This document shows, piece by piece, positions 27,098 through 35,887 of a DNA stretch of 64,000 bases. Numbering within the stretch: the first letter of the stretch is position 1; each line of letters begins with the position of its first letter. Under the pieces are notes generated by a model. That model did no database searches. It was given only the letters and a program-made list of their open reading frames with translations, and was not told the DNA's origin. Source of the stretch: Palsa-1447 sp964414785 (GTDB lineage: Bacteria > Verrucomicrobiota > Verrucomicrobiia > Opitutales > Opitutaceae); contig CAYPXZ010000011.1 in assembly GCA_964414785.1 (NCBI GenBank), positions 1 through 64,000 on the forward strand, read 5' to 3'. The position numbers and the translations under genes were made by a program.

Positions 27098-28585
27098 CTA
27101 GGCTCGCCGCCGCTCAGGCATCTGGCGTCCCGAGCGGTCCTCCTCGGGTCCGTCCTCGTGGTACTCGGCGTCCGTATTGACCTTCCAGAGGTTGTACCGG
27201 CCCCCCTCCAGATTGCGGACCGCCAGGATCGCGGTCATCATGGAGTGGTCCTGGTTGTTGTACTTGTGCATTCCATTGCGCCCGACGACGACCATGTTCG
27301 TGAATTTCTCGAGCTCAGCGCGGATAATGGCGACGTTCGCGAGGTAGCCCGGGTCGTACATCGGATAGGCCTTCTCGACGCGCACGACCGTGCCGCCCTC
27401 CACGCGGCCCGACTTCACGAGCCCTAGCTGCGCAAGCTCCCGCTTTCCGAGTTCAATCAAGTCGTGGTCGGACGCCGACCAAAGCCCGTCTCCGGCAAAG
27501 CAGAAATACTCAAGCCCCAGACAGGTTGTGCCGGGACGGCCGATCATGGCCTCGCTCCAGTTCTTGAAATTCTGGATCCGCCCCAGCTTCACACCCGGCT
27601 CGTGGATGTAGATCCAGTTGTCGGGGAACGGATTCTCCCCCTCGACAACCAGCGCGACGGTCAGGAAATCCCGGTAGCGCAGCGCCCGGGCGGCGGTGAC
27701 CGCTTCCTGGGAAAGCGGGGGATCAAACGCCAGCACGGTCTCCTGCAGGGGAATGGAGAAGATGAACTGGTCGGCCTCGTGCGACAGCACGGCCCCGTCG
27801 ATCGCACGCGCCTCAACCGAGGTCACACGCCCCCCGGAGTGCCGGATCTTGGTCGCCGTAGCTCCCATCAGGATCTTCCCCCCGGTCTCCCGGATGTCGG
27901 CCGCCGTCTTCTCCCACATCTGCCCGGGACCAAGCCTCGGATAGGAGAACGTGTCGATTAGAGTCTTGATGACGGCACCTCCCTCCTTGGGCTTTCCCTT
28001 GAAGGCGTTGATAACGGCCTGCGAAAGTGAAAGTCCCTTGATCCTCTGCGCAGCCCAGTCGGCGCTCAATTCGCTCGTCGGTATGCCCCAGACCTTTTCC
28101 GTGTAGGTCTTAAAGAAGATGCTGAATAGCTTCCTGCCAAACCGGTTCGACACCCAGTCCTCGAGCGACTTCTCGCTGCGGTTGGGGAAGAGGCGCGCCC
28201 AGAAATAGCTCATCACGCAGGCGATGCTCGTGAAGATCCCCAGGTTGCTCAGGGCATTCCAGGGCCTTAGGGGGTAGTCGAAAAACCGCCCCCTATAGTA
28301 GATGCGTGACATCCGATGCACCTGTATGAAGTCGTTGGGCAGTCGATCCTTCCACCACTTCGTGATTTCGGCGCTCTTGCTGAAGAACCGGTGGCCGCCG
28401 ATGTCAAAACGGTACCCGTCGTGGCAGACCGTCCGCGAGATTCCGCCCACGTATACCGGGTCCTTTTCGAGCACGGTCACGTCCCACCCCGCCGCCGCCG
28501 CATTGAATCCGGCCGTCAGTCCCGCGGGACCCGCACCCATGATCAAGATTTTGCGCGGTGGCTTCTGCTCAGCTGGATTGGGCAC
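27098..28585 (-). CDS. FAD-dependent oxidoreductase, UDP-galactopyranose-mutase/protoporphyrinogen-oxidase-like
   Basis: 495 residues from GTG 28585 (no upstream ATG). Dinucleotide-binding motif IMGAGPAGLTAG (15-26), then GGISRTVCHDGYRFDIGGHR (47-66), the FAD-isoalloxazine signature of the Glf/HemG-like NAD(P)/FAD oxidoreductases. The C-terminus NGMHKYNNQDHSMMTAI is the second FAD segment of this group. Homologues are common in polysaccharide loci and are often annotated as amine oxidase or UDP-galactopyranose mutase-like; true Glf proteins are shorter (about 370-400 residues), so ring contraction of a nucleotide sugar is plausible but not shown. It converges on gene B with a 21-base spacer. 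Confidence 0.75.
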   Translation of the reverse strand: MPNPAEQKPPRKILIMGAGPAGLTAGFNAAAAGWDVTVLEKDPVYVGGISRTVCHDGYRFDIGGHRFFSKSAEITKWWKDRLPNDFIQVHRMSRIYYRGRFFDYPLRPWNALSNLGIFTSIACVMSYFWARLFPNRSEKSLEDWVSNRFGRKLFSIFFKTYTEKVWGIPTSELSADWAAQRIKGLSLSQAVINAFKGKPKEGGAVIKTLIDTFSYPRLGPGQMWEKTAADIRETGGKILMGATATKIRHSGGRVTSVEARAIDGAVLSHEADQFIFSIPLQETVLAFDPPLSQEAVTAARALRYRDFLTVALVVEGENPFPDNWIYIHEPGVKLGRIQNFKNWSEAMIGRPGTTCLGLEYFCFAGDGLWSASDHDLIELGKRELAQLGLVKSGRVEGGTVVRVEKAYPMYDPGYLANVAIIRAELEKFTNMVVVGRNGMHKYNNQDHSMMTAILAVRNLEGGRYNLWKVNTDAEYHEDGPEEDRSGRQMPERRRA

Positions 28586-28648
28586 GATTGAAACAGGTCA
28601 GGATTGACGTTTGGGGCCAGTCGACAACACGAATTCTTCCGTCCTCGT

Positions 28649-28701
28649 GCTTGGTAAGGGAGAACGAAAACCGTCGCCAAACGAAAGCGTTTCCACCAAG
28701 C
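28649..28701 (+). promoter_or_regulatory. nested inverted repeats in the divergent intergenic region
   Basis: The 124-base region between the divergent genes at 28585 and 28710 contains an outer pair GCTTGGT (28649-28655) / ACCAAGC (28695-28701) and, inside it, AAACG-AAAG-CGTTT (28679-28692). It could be an operator or a leader hairpin just upstream of the plus-strand start. No convincing -35/-10 pair accompanies it, and arms of 5-7 bases can arise by chance, so this is a weak call. Confidence 0.25.
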
Positions 28702-28709
28702 GTTAGGTG

Positions 28710-29204
28710 ATGAAATGGCTCATTGCCGTGATTATAGCCGCAGCGCTGGCCGGGTTCGCCTATTTGCAGTTTCGGTCGGTCAAGACGACTTACGTCAACG
28801 GATTAGCCCCCTACACCACCCTGCCGGGCCGCGAGTATGTCCTGCAGCGCGACACCTATATCTTCAAGTTTAAGACCCGCGATACGGATTGGCCGTTGAT
28901 CGGGTCGAAGGACACGGTTCCCGACTTGCCGGCCGAAGTGAAGGAGTCGAACGTCGGGGCGGAGTTCCCGACGGTCCGCATCCTCGGCGCCCTGCGGGTC
29001 GGGGACCATTTCAGGATCGTGTCCGTGCGCCGCGACGAGAGCAGGGCGGGAACCCAGGTGACCTTTGAGATCCTGCTTCAGGATGACGCGACGCGACCCC
29101 ATCCCCGGCTGGACGCTTATTGGATCATGGACCACTCGCCGGAAAAGGACGGGGCCGCCCCAAAAATCATGGCGGGCTACGCGGTGCCTCTCGGGAGAGA
29201 ATGA
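28710..29204 (+). CDS. small membrane-anchored protein of unknown function
   Basis: 164 residues from ATG 28710 (GTG 28707 directly precedes it). One N-terminal hydrophobic segment (WLIAVIIAAALAGFAYL, about 3-19) serves as anchor or uncleaved signal; the rest is a soluble, mixed charged domain of about 140 residues with no motif I recognise (PTVRILGALRVGDHFRIVSVRRD in the middle is beta-rich). Its stop overlaps the start of the following SDR by four bases, so the two are translationally coupled and probably functionally related. It heads the plus-strand operon that runs through the amino-sugar genes. Confidence 0.6.
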   Translation: MKWLIAVIIAAALAGFAYLQFRSVKTTYVNGLAPYTTLPGREYVLQRDTYIFKFKTRDTDWPLIGSKDTVPDLPAEVKESNVGAEFPTVRILGALRVGDHFRIVSVRRDESRAGTQVTFEILLQDDATRPHPRLDAYWIMDHSPEKDGAAPKIMAGYAVPLGRE

Positions 29205-30028
29205 TGCATATCGTAGTCACAGGCTCCAGCACGGGAATCGGGCGCGCTCTTGTCCTTCGCCTCCTGGGAGAGGACCACCACGTCTGGGGGCTTGCGCGCT
29301 CGGACCAGTCTGACTTCAAGCCTGGCCAGAACGGCACGTTCAACTCGTCGAAGTGCGACGTTTCCAAATGGGATGAGATCGAACGCGCCATCCAGCAGGT
29401 GTCCGCAAAGTGGAAACACGTTGACGGCCTCGTTTGCTGCGCGGGCTCGCACGGAGAGGTCGGGCCGGCCGTCCGCGCCAACCCCTCCCGCTGGAGCGCC
29501 ACGGTGAGGGCGAACCTCGACGGAACCTTCAATTCGATACGGGCGTGCCACGGCTTGCTCGTGCGCGCCCCCCGCAGGGCGAAAATCGTCTGCTTTGCCG
29601 GCGGTGGCGCCACCAAGTCCAGGCCGAATTTCTCCGCCTATGGAGTCGCCAAGACCGGCATCGTGCGGCTCGTGGAGACCATTGCCGAGGAGGAGATCCA
29701 GGCCCCCCTCGACATCAACGCCGTCGCCCCGGGGGCGATCGCGACACGCCTCACGGACGAGATCATCGCCCTTGGCCCTGACATTGCCGGCCAGGCCGAG
29801 TTTGACTCGGCGCTTAAGCAGAAGGCCGGAGGCGGAGCCTCCCTCGAGCGTGCGCTCGACCTCGTGGAGTGGCTCCTCTCTTCAAAGAGCGACGGGATCA
29901 CCGGAAAGCTCCTCAGTGCGCCCTGGGACGCATGGCAGAGCCTGGGTGATCAGGTGGGCAACCTCGCCCGGAGCGACGTCTACACGCTTCGCCGGATCCT
30001 GCCGGAGGACCGGGGGATCAAATTTTGA
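29201..30028 (+). CDS. short-chain dehydrogenase/reductase (SDR)
   Basis: 275 residues, classical SDR. Cofactor motif TGSSTGIG (7-14), VCCAGSHGE in place of NNAG, and catalytic Tyr147/Lys151 in AYGVAK, followed by the INAVAPGAIATRLTD strand. ATG 29201 is used (ATG 29204 equally possible); the GGGAGAGA just upstream can serve as a ribosome-binding site for the latter. A frame open to 29120 is within the previous gene and rejected. Classical SDRs reduce or oxidise ketones on many substrates; here a 4-keto or C3 keto sugar nucleotide is plausible because a WbpB-like dehydrogenase follows 2 bases later. Confidence 0.82.
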   Translation: MMHIVVTGSSTGIGRALVLRLLGEDHHVWGLARSDQSDFKPGQNGTFNSSKCDVSKWDEIERAIQQVSAKWKHVDGLVCCAGSHGEVGPAVRANPSRWSATVRANLDGTFNSIRACHGLLVRAPRRAKIVCFAGGGATKSRPNFSAYGVAKTGIVRLVETIAEEEIQAPLDINAVAPGAIATRLTDEIIALGPDIAGQAEFDSALKQKAGGGASLERALDLVEWLLSSKSDGITGKLLSAPWDAWQSLGDQVGNLARSDVYTLRRILPEDRGIKF

Positions 30029-30030
30029 CC

Positions 30031-31044
30031 ATGCGCGGAATTGCCATCGTCGGCTACGGCTACTGGGGACCCAAGCTCACCCGCAATTTCCTGCAAAGCG
30101 GGAGCTTTGACCGGGTGATCGTCTGTGACGAGGCGCCCGAGCGCCTGGCGCGGGTCGGCCGGGAGAATCCGGGCGCCGAGACCGTCGGAAGCTTTGCCTC
30201 CGTTCTCTCCGACAAGGGCATCGTGGCGGTTGCCCTCGCGACGCCCGTTGCGAGCCATCACCCCCTGGCCCTAGCGGCGCTCAACGCGGGCAAGCATGTC
30301 CTTGTCGAGAAGCCCCTCGCCACGCGCTCTTTTGACGCGGAGGAACTCCTTCGGGCCGCGGCCTCCAGCCGAAAGGTACTGATGGTGGACCACACCTTCA
30401 TCTATCACCCGGCAATCCAGAAGATCCGGGCGCTGATCCAATCGGGCGACCTCGGGCACCTCAACTACATCGACTCCACCCGAATCAACCTTGGCCTTTT
30501 CCAGCACGACGTGGACGTGCTCTGGGACCTTGCCGTGCACGACATCTCGATCGTGAACTTCTTCACGGCAGAGCGCCCCACCGTGGTCCAGGCCATCGGC
30601 TCCGCGCACCCTCCAGGGCCGCTGGCGAGCATCGGGATCCTTACGCTGCGCTACCCATCGGGCCTCTTTGTACACATCAACTGCTCATGGGTCTCGCCGG
30701 TCAAAATCCGCCACATGCTGGTCGGTGGCGACAAGAAGATGATCGTCTACGACGATCTGAACCCGACCGAGCCGGTCAAGATCTACGACTCGGGCGTCGT
30801 CGCGCACACCGACGAGGACCGGAACCGCCTCATCTACGACTACAGGGCGGGCGACGTCTACTCCCCACGAATCCCCCCGAAGGAGGCGCTGTCGAACCTG
30901 GTGGCGGATTTCTCCAGCGCAGTGCACGAGGGCCGCACCCCTCTATCCGACGGCCGTTTTGGTGCCGACACGGTGAAGATTCTCGAGGCGGCCCAGCGCT
31001 CCATCGGAAGCGGCGGCTCCGAAATTAAGCTCGTATGGAACTGA
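30031..31044 (+). CDS. Gfo/Idh/MocA-family sugar-nucleotide dehydrogenase (WbpB/WlbA-like)
   Basis: 337 residues. N-terminal Rossmann site IAIVGYGYWGPKL (4-16) and the family hallmark VEKPLA (92-97), with the catalytic-region HTFIYHPAIQKIR and the C-terminal alpha/beta domain. ATG 30031; it follows the SDR stop by 2 bases and overlaps the next gene by 10. In combination with the adjacent left-handed-beta-helix N-acetyltransferase and DegT aminotransferase it matches the three-gene set that converts UDP-GlcNAcA into UDP-GlcNAc(3NAc)A (3-oxidation, transamination, 3-N-acetylation). The dTDP-3-amino-sugar alternative uses an isomerase instead of this dehydrogenase, so the UDP-uronate route is favoured. 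Confidence 0.82.
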   Translation: MRGIAIVGYGYWGPKLTRNFLQSGSFDRVIVCDEAPERLARVGRENPGAETVGSFASVLSDKGIVAVALATPVASHHPLALAALNAGKHVLVEKPLATRSFDAEELLRAAASSRKVLMVDHTFIYHPAIQKIRALIQSGDLGHLNYIDSTRINLGLFQHDVDVLWDLAVHDISIVNFFTAERPTVVQAIGSAHPPGPLASIGILTLRYPSGLFVHINCSWVSPVKIRHMLVGGDKKMIVYDDLNPTEPVKIYDSGVVAHTDEDRNRLIYDYRAGDVYSPRIPPKEALSNLVADFSSAVHEGRTPLSDGRFGADTVKILEAAQRSIGSGGSEIKLVWN

Positions 31045-31529
31045 TTAACGAAGACGGTCCCCGCAAGGTCCTGGTCGACGTTCGCGTCGGCAAGAACGTG
31101 CGCATCTTCCATTTCGTGAACGCCTATGGCTGCGAGATAGGCGACAACACGAAGATAGGAAGCTTCGTCGAAATCCAGCGCAATGCGCGGATAGGGCGCA
31201 ACTGCAAGGTGTCGAGCCACACGTTCATCTGCGAAGGCGTCGAGATTGAGGACGAAGTCTTCATCGGCCACAATGTGTCCTTCATCAATGACAAGTTTCC
31301 GCGTGCAGCCAACGAGCACGGGGTCCTTATGACCGACGCGGACTGGAAGGTGCAGCCCACAAGGGTGAGGAAGGGCGCAACAATCGGCACCGGGGCGACG
31401 ATTCTCTGCGGCATCACGATCGGCGCGAAGGCCTTTGTCGGGGCCGGGAGCGTCGTCACCCGCGACGTGCCTGACGGCGCAACCGTGGCCGGCAACCCCG
31501 CTAAGCCCTTAGTCAAAAAACCCAAATAA
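31035..31529 (+). CDS. left-handed beta-helix N-acyltransferase (WbpD/WlbB-like)
   Basis: 164 residues made almost entirely of hexapeptide repeats (IGDNTKIGSFVEIQRNARIG and onward), with FICEGVEIEDEVFIGHNVSF and the His of GHN at the acceptor site, and a C-terminal GNPAKPL as in NeuD/WbpD-type enzymes. It trimerises and uses acetyl-CoA. The start at 31035 overlaps the dehydrogenase by 10 bases. By context it acetylates the 3-amino group produced by the following aminotransferase. Confidence 0.85.
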   Translation: MELINEDGPRKVLVDVRVGKNVRIFHFVNAYGCEIGDNTKIGSFVEIQRNARIGRNCKVSSHTFICEGVEIEDEVFIGHNVSFINDKFPRAANEHGVLMTDADWKVQPTRVRKGATIGTGATILCGITIGAKAFVGAGSVVTRDVPDGATVAGNPAKPLVKKPK

Positions 31530-31530
31530 C

Positions 31531-32634
31531 GTGAACGTCCCATATTTCGACCTGCCCGCGCAGATCAGTTCCATTCGGCCCCAGCTGGATGCCGCCATTT
31601 CGAAGACGCTCGACACGTGCGCCTTCTGCCTCGGCCCCGAGGTTGCCGCTTTCGAGCGCGATTTCGCCCACTTCCTCGGCGCACGCCACTGCGTTGGCTT
31701 TAACAGCGGCACGTCGGCGCTCCATGTCGCGATGCGCCTCTTGGATGTGGGCCCCGGAGACGAGGTTATCACGACACCCTATACATTCGTGGCCACGAGC
31801 TGGGCCATCTCGTACGTAGGGGCGATTCCCGTGTACGTCGACATCGACGAAAAGACGATGAACATGGATCCCGGCCTTCTTGAGCGCGCCATCACGCCCA
31901 AGACCAAGGCGGTGATGCCCGTTCACCTCTACGGCCATCCGTTCGACGTGGACCCCATTCTCGAGGTGTGCCGCAAGCACGGGCTGCCTCTGGTCGAGGA
32001 TGCCGCCCAGGCGCACGGCGCGCGGTACAAGGGCAAGACCGTCGGCACGTTCGGCGCCCTGTCGGGTTTCAGTTTCTACCCGGGAAAGAACCTCGGCGCG
32101 TGCGGGGAAGGCGGCGCACTGGCCATGGAGGACGCCGGGTATGAAAGCCGCGCCCGCTCCCTGCGCGAGCATGGCAGCTCGGTCCGCTACTACCATGACG
32201 AGGTCGGCTACAACTACCGCATGGAGGGTATCCAGGGAGCAGTCCTCAATGTGAAGCTGAGGCACCTGCGATCGTGGACCGCAGCGCGCCGCAAGATCGC
32301 CCATCGCTACAGCCGGCTCCTTGCCACAACGCCGCTTCGCCTGCCCCTGGAAGAGCCATGGGCCGAGAGCGTCTACCATCTCTACGTCGTGCGCCACCCC
32401 GCACGCGACCGCCTCCGCGAGCATCTGACAAAAAGCGGCATCGGAACGGCCCTCCACTACCCCCTCCCTCTGCATCTGCAGAAATGCTATGCCAGCCTCG
32501 GCCACAAGGCAGGTGACTTCCCGGTTAGCGAGCGCACGGGGACCGAGTGCCTTAGCCTGCCTGTCTACCCGGAGATGACCGACAAACAGGTGGAGTACGT
32601 CGCCCATACGATCTCGGAATTCAAAGACTGGTGA
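31531..32634 (+). CDS. DegT/DnrJ/EryC1-family PLP sugar aminotransferase (WbpE-like)
   Basis: 367 residues from GTG 31531, one base after the acyltransferase stop. PLP-binding lysine is Lys186 in FYPGKNLGACGEGG, with LVEDAAQAHGA holding the pyridine-N aspartate and FNSGTSALHVAM the phosphate-binding loop. The closest pattern is to 3-aminotransferases (WbpE, WlbC, FdtB). It would aminate C3 of the 3-keto sugar made by the Gfo/Idh enzyme. Its stop overlaps the following membrane-protein start (TGATG). Confidence 0.87.
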   Translation: MNVPYFDLPAQISSIRPQLDAAISKTLDTCAFCLGPEVAAFERDFAHFLGARHCVGFNSGTSALHVAMRLLDVGPGDEVITTPYTFVATSWAISYVGAIPVYVDIDEKTMNMDPGLLERAITPKTKAVMPVHLYGHPFDVDPILEVCRKHGLPLVEDAAQAHGARYKGKTVGTFGALSGFSFYPGKNLGACGEGGALAMEDAGYESRARSLREHGSSVRYYHDEVGYNYRMEGIQGAVLNVKLRHLRSWTAARRKIAHRYSRLLATTPLRLPLEEPWAESVYHLYVVRHPARDRLREHLTKSGIGTALHYPLPLHLQKCYASLGHKAGDFPVSERTGTECLSLPVYPEMTDKQVEYVAHTISEFKDW

Positions 32635-34874
32635 TGGCGATCGTTCCGGAAGAACGTCGGGACTCCGGCCGGTTTGCGTCGCTTAGGGCCGCCTTGGAGC
32701 GCCGGTTCTCGGCCACATTACTGGGACGCGCGGTGGAGGCGCTTCGCATTGCCATGATTGTCGGCGCGGGAATCTTCACGATGTCCCCGTTCCTTCATGA
32801 TGGGGTTCTCGGCGGAGGGGATGCCAAATGGTACAGCGCAGTGACCGCCGACCATGTGGAGCAGTGGCGCATGGGCCTCGGGCCGGCCTTCGTGGGCCAG
32901 ACTCGCTTCGCCGCGATCGGTACGGTGATGCCGCTGCGGATCGCCCCCTACCTGCAGCATCTCGCGGTGGCCCTGGACTTCGCCACCGGCCGACGGCTCA
33001 GCCCCTACCTGCTCCTAAACCTGTCCGTGTTCCTAAGCGGCGTGGGCGCCGGCCTTTCGGCCTACCTTTGCCTCCGTTCACTGATGGGTCCAAAGAGGTG
33101 GGAGGCCCTGCTCCTCGCCCTGCTCTACCTTTGGAGCCCCGCCGTCATGGGCATCGCCTACTATGGACAGATGTACATGTCGGTAATGGCGCTGCCCTAC
33201 CTTCCCATAGTTTTCTGCGGGATCGTGCGCGTTTACGACAGGGACGCCTTTTCGGGCTGGGCGATGGTGGCGGCCGGCTGCGCGGCCTGCTGGCTTTCCC
33301 ACCCGCCCATCGGCCTCTGGGTGACCTTGGCAGGCGCCGTGGCGATTGCTCTACGCTGGATCCAGGGCGCCGGCTGGAGGCTAAGGGACGTGGTCCGTTC
33401 GGCCGGGGCTGGGCTATTGTTCGCCGGACTCTGCGGCTATGTTTTTGTGTCCGTCGCCGTTCTCGACCCTTGGGAGTCCTCCCATGTGCCGAAATCTAAC
33501 CTGCTTGAGGTGGTTCGGGCCGCCTTTCCTGCCTCCCTCAATCCCACCTCGCCGCTCGCCAGCTTGTTCTCCGACCTGCAGCTCGGGTGGAGCCTCTGGG
33601 CGGCCCTCCTCGCCTGCGGCACGCTCGCGTGGGTCATTCGCTCCAAACCGGCACGCGCCCTTTCGCTCGTCGGCCTTCTATTGGCGTGCCTCTGCCTGCC
33701 GGTGCCCTGGGTCACCGCTCATCTGTGGAACGAGATGCCGCAGGCTGTGGTTGACGCCACAAACGCGGTTCCTATGCAACGCCTCTACCCGATCATGGCA
33801 GCCTGCGCGGTCACTCTGGCCGCGAGCGTCCTCCCTTGGGCGGCGCTTAGGCGGGACTGGGTGCTCAAGACTCTCCTAGTGGCGGCCGTGTGGAGCGGGT
33901 ACGAGATGCTCCCCTTCCACCACAGGGGCAGCCTCATCACCAATTCAAAGCAGACTTCGGAGCTTTCGATGAGCCCCGACAACCTGCTGATGACGCGATT
34001 CTCCCTGGGGATGCTGAGCTCAAACAACGCCTTCTACTCGGACAGCGTCATGGATTTCGAGCTTGAGCAGAGGGTGCTGGCTGCGGACAAGACCGCGTAT
34101 ATCGTAACGAACGTCGGCGCCGTCGCGCCCGGACTCGACTTCGGAAGGTTCAAGGCCCGTCCCGTTCTGCAGGAACCAATCAACGGCTCGAACGGACCGG
34201 AAGAGAAGATCTTTGTGAACCTGCTGCCGACTTTCACCCTGCAACCGGGCGAGCATTACCTGCTGGCCCTGGACGTTCCGAACGACGGCCGCCGTGGTAT
34301 CATTCAGGCCACGGGCAACGGGTTCTATCGGGAATTCTACGTGCCCACTTCCGGCGGGCCGTTTTCATTTGGATCGACCCCTAGCAGCTCGCGGGTGTTT
34401 CCCCTCTCCACGACATCGAGGACCCCGCTTGTGGTGACCCTGACATTCATCAACCAGGACCCCGACGCCGACATGTCCCGTTTCGAATCCTTCGGCCACT
34501 ACAGGCTGATCCCCTACGACCCCAAGGCCCTGCCGCTTCGCCTCGTCTCCATGGTTCCCTATGTCGCCCAGGTTTCCACCCCGGCGGCCGGCTGGTACGA
34601 GTCGTTCCGGTATTACACTCCGGGCTGGACCGCCACCGTGAACGGCAGGCCGGCCTCCGCCCAGCGTTCCATGAATGGGCTCATCGCGGTGCCGGTCGGC
34701 GCGGGCCAATCGGAGGTCCGGCTCCTCTACAGGCCTCCGCCTGCCCTCCTGGAGTCGTACGGTTTAGCCTGGGCAAGCTGGCTAGGGATGCTTCTCGTCG
34801 CCGCTTGGCGGGCGCTTCGCGGCGGTTTTTCATGGGCAGCTCCGGCCCGAGGCGCTACCGTCGCAACCCAATGA
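32634..34874 (+). CDS. large membrane protein D, paralogue of the protein A N-terminus (no modules)
   Basis: 746 residues from ATG 32634, overlapping the aminotransferase stop by one base. About eleven spans lie in residues 30-430; then comes a soluble beta-rich region and a final span near 715-735. It parallels protein A (19131) throughout: first-loop GGGDAKWYSAVTADHVEQWR, VGQTRFAAIGTVMPLRIAPY, WLSHPPIGLWVTLAGA, PMQRLYPIMAA and FTLQPGEHYLLAL each align with A (for example FFTLQPGKHYLLTF). It stops where A's modules begin. GT-C-like topology suggests a lipid-linked-sugar transferase; YfhO-type membrane proteins are an alternative. Embedded in the amino-sugar operon with overlapping genes on both sides. 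Confidence 0.68.
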   Translation: MAIVPEERRDSGRFASLRAALERRFSATLLGRAVEALRIAMIVGAGIFTMSPFLHDGVLGGGDAKWYSAVTADHVEQWRMGLGPAFVGQTRFAAIGTVMPLRIAPYLQHLAVALDFATGRRLSPYLLLNLSVFLSGVGAGLSAYLCLRSLMGPKRWEALLLALLYLWSPAVMGIAYYGQMYMSVMALPYLPIVFCGIVRVYDRDAFSGWAMVAAGCAACWLSHPPIGLWVTLAGAVAIALRWIQGAGWRLRDVVRSAGAGLLFAGLCGYVFVSVAVLDPWESSHVPKSNLLEVVRAAFPASLNPTSPLASLFSDLQLGWSLWAALLACGTLAWVIRSKPARALSLVGLLLACLCLPVPWVTAHLWNEMPQAVVDATNAVPMQRLYPIMAACAVTLAASVLPWAALRRDWVLKTLLVAAVWSGYEMLPFHHRGSLITNSKQTSELSMSPDNLLMTRFSLGMLSSNNAFYSDSVMDFELEQRVLAADKTAYIVTNVGAVAPGLDFGRFKARPVLQEPINGSNGPEEKIFVNLLPTFTLQPGEHYLLALDVPNDGRRGIIQATGNGFYREFYVPTSGGPFSFGSTPSSSRVFPLSTTSRTPLVVTLTFINQDPDADMSRFESFGHYRLIPYDPKALPLRLVSMVPYVAQVSTPAAGWYESFRYYTPGWTATVNGRPASAQRSMNGLIAVPVGAGQSEVRLLYRPPPALLESYGLAWASWLGMLLVAAWRALRGGFSWAAPARGATVATQ

Positions 34875-35887
34875 GGATTGCCCATACAGATGCCCGGGTC
34901 CTGGTCACCGGCGGGGCCGGCTTCATTGGCTCGCACCTGGTCGACCTTCTCTTGGCGCGCGGCTGCCGCGTGACGGTGCTCGACAATTTCCGCAACGGGA
35001 AGAAGGAGAACCTCGAAGGTGCCGCGCGCACGGGCCGCCTCCAGGTGATCGAGGGGGACGTCACCGACGCACCCACCTGCCTGCGCGCCATGGAAGGCCC
35101 CGTGGACGCCGTGTTCCACCTCGCCTGCATGGGCGTTCGCCACTCGCTGCACAATCCGCTGGAGAACCACCATGTGAACGCGACGGGGACCCTGCGTCTC
35201 CTCATGGCGGCGCGCCAGGCCGCGATCGGGCGCTTCATCTACGTGTCGACGAGCGAGGTCTACGGCGCGGCGCTTGCCTTTCCCCTGACCGAGCACGCCA
35301 CCACCTGGCCGACGACCGTCTACGGCGCATCGAAGCTCGCCGGGGAGCACTACGCGTCCGCGTTCCACATCTGCCACGGCCTGCCCGTGACCCGCGTGAG
35401 GCCGTTCAACAACTACGGGCCGCGCGCCCACTTCGAGGGCGACTCGGGCGAGGTGATACCCAGGTTTATCCTACGGGCGCTGGCCGGCGAGCCCCCGGTC
35501 ATATTCGGCGACGGCTCCCACACCCGGGACTTCCTGTTCGTCAAGGACTGCGCTGAGGCGATGCTTGCCATCGCCGAATCCGATGCGCTTGTCGGCGGCG
35601 TCGTCAACCTCGGCTACGGCAAGGAGATTAGGATCGACGAGCTCGCCCGCCTCGTCCTCGAGGCCTTGGGGCGCGCCGACCTCAAGCCGGTGTTCGCGCC
35701 CGATCGCCCGGGCGATGTGCCGCGGCTTTGGGTCGATCCGGGCAGGCTTCACAGCGCCACCTCCTTCGTTCCGCGCACGGGCCCCGGTGCGGGCCTAGCA
35801 GCCACGGTCGAGTATTACCGGCTCGTGTACGCGGCCCAACCCGACTGTCTTTCACAGATGCAGACCCGAAACTGGGAGGTCGCGTGA
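34871..35887 (+). CDS. NAD-dependent nucleotide-sugar epimerase/dehydratase
   Basis: 338 residues, extended SDR. Rossmann motif VTGGAGFIGS (12-21), DNFRNGKKENL, catalytic YGASK with Tyr151 and Lys155, and VRPFNNYGPR, which is typical of the branch that includes UDP-glucuronate decarboxylase/4-epimerase and GDP-mannose dehydratase-like proteins. ATG 34871 overlaps the stop of the preceding gene (ATGA); a longer frame from 34805 lies within that gene. Its stop overlaps the next aminotransferase, suggesting that the keto or epimerised product is the aminotransferase substrate (inference). Confidence 0.82.
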   Translation: MRIAHTDARVLVTGGAGFIGSHLVDLLLARGCRVTVLDNFRNGKKENLEGAARTGRLQVIEGDVTDAPTCLRAMEGPVDAVFHLACMGVRHSLHNPLENHHVNATGTLRLLMAARQAAIGRFIYVSTSEVYGAALAFPLTEHATTWPTTVYGASKLAGEHYASAFHICHGLPVTRVRPFNNYGPRAHFEGDSGEVIPRFILRALAGEPPVIFGDGSHTRDFLFVKDCAEAMLAIAESDALVGGVVNLGYGKEIRIDELARLVLEALGRADLKPVFAPDRPGDVPRLWVDPGRLHSATSFVPRTGPGAGLAATVEYYRLVYAAQPDCLSQMQTRNWEVA

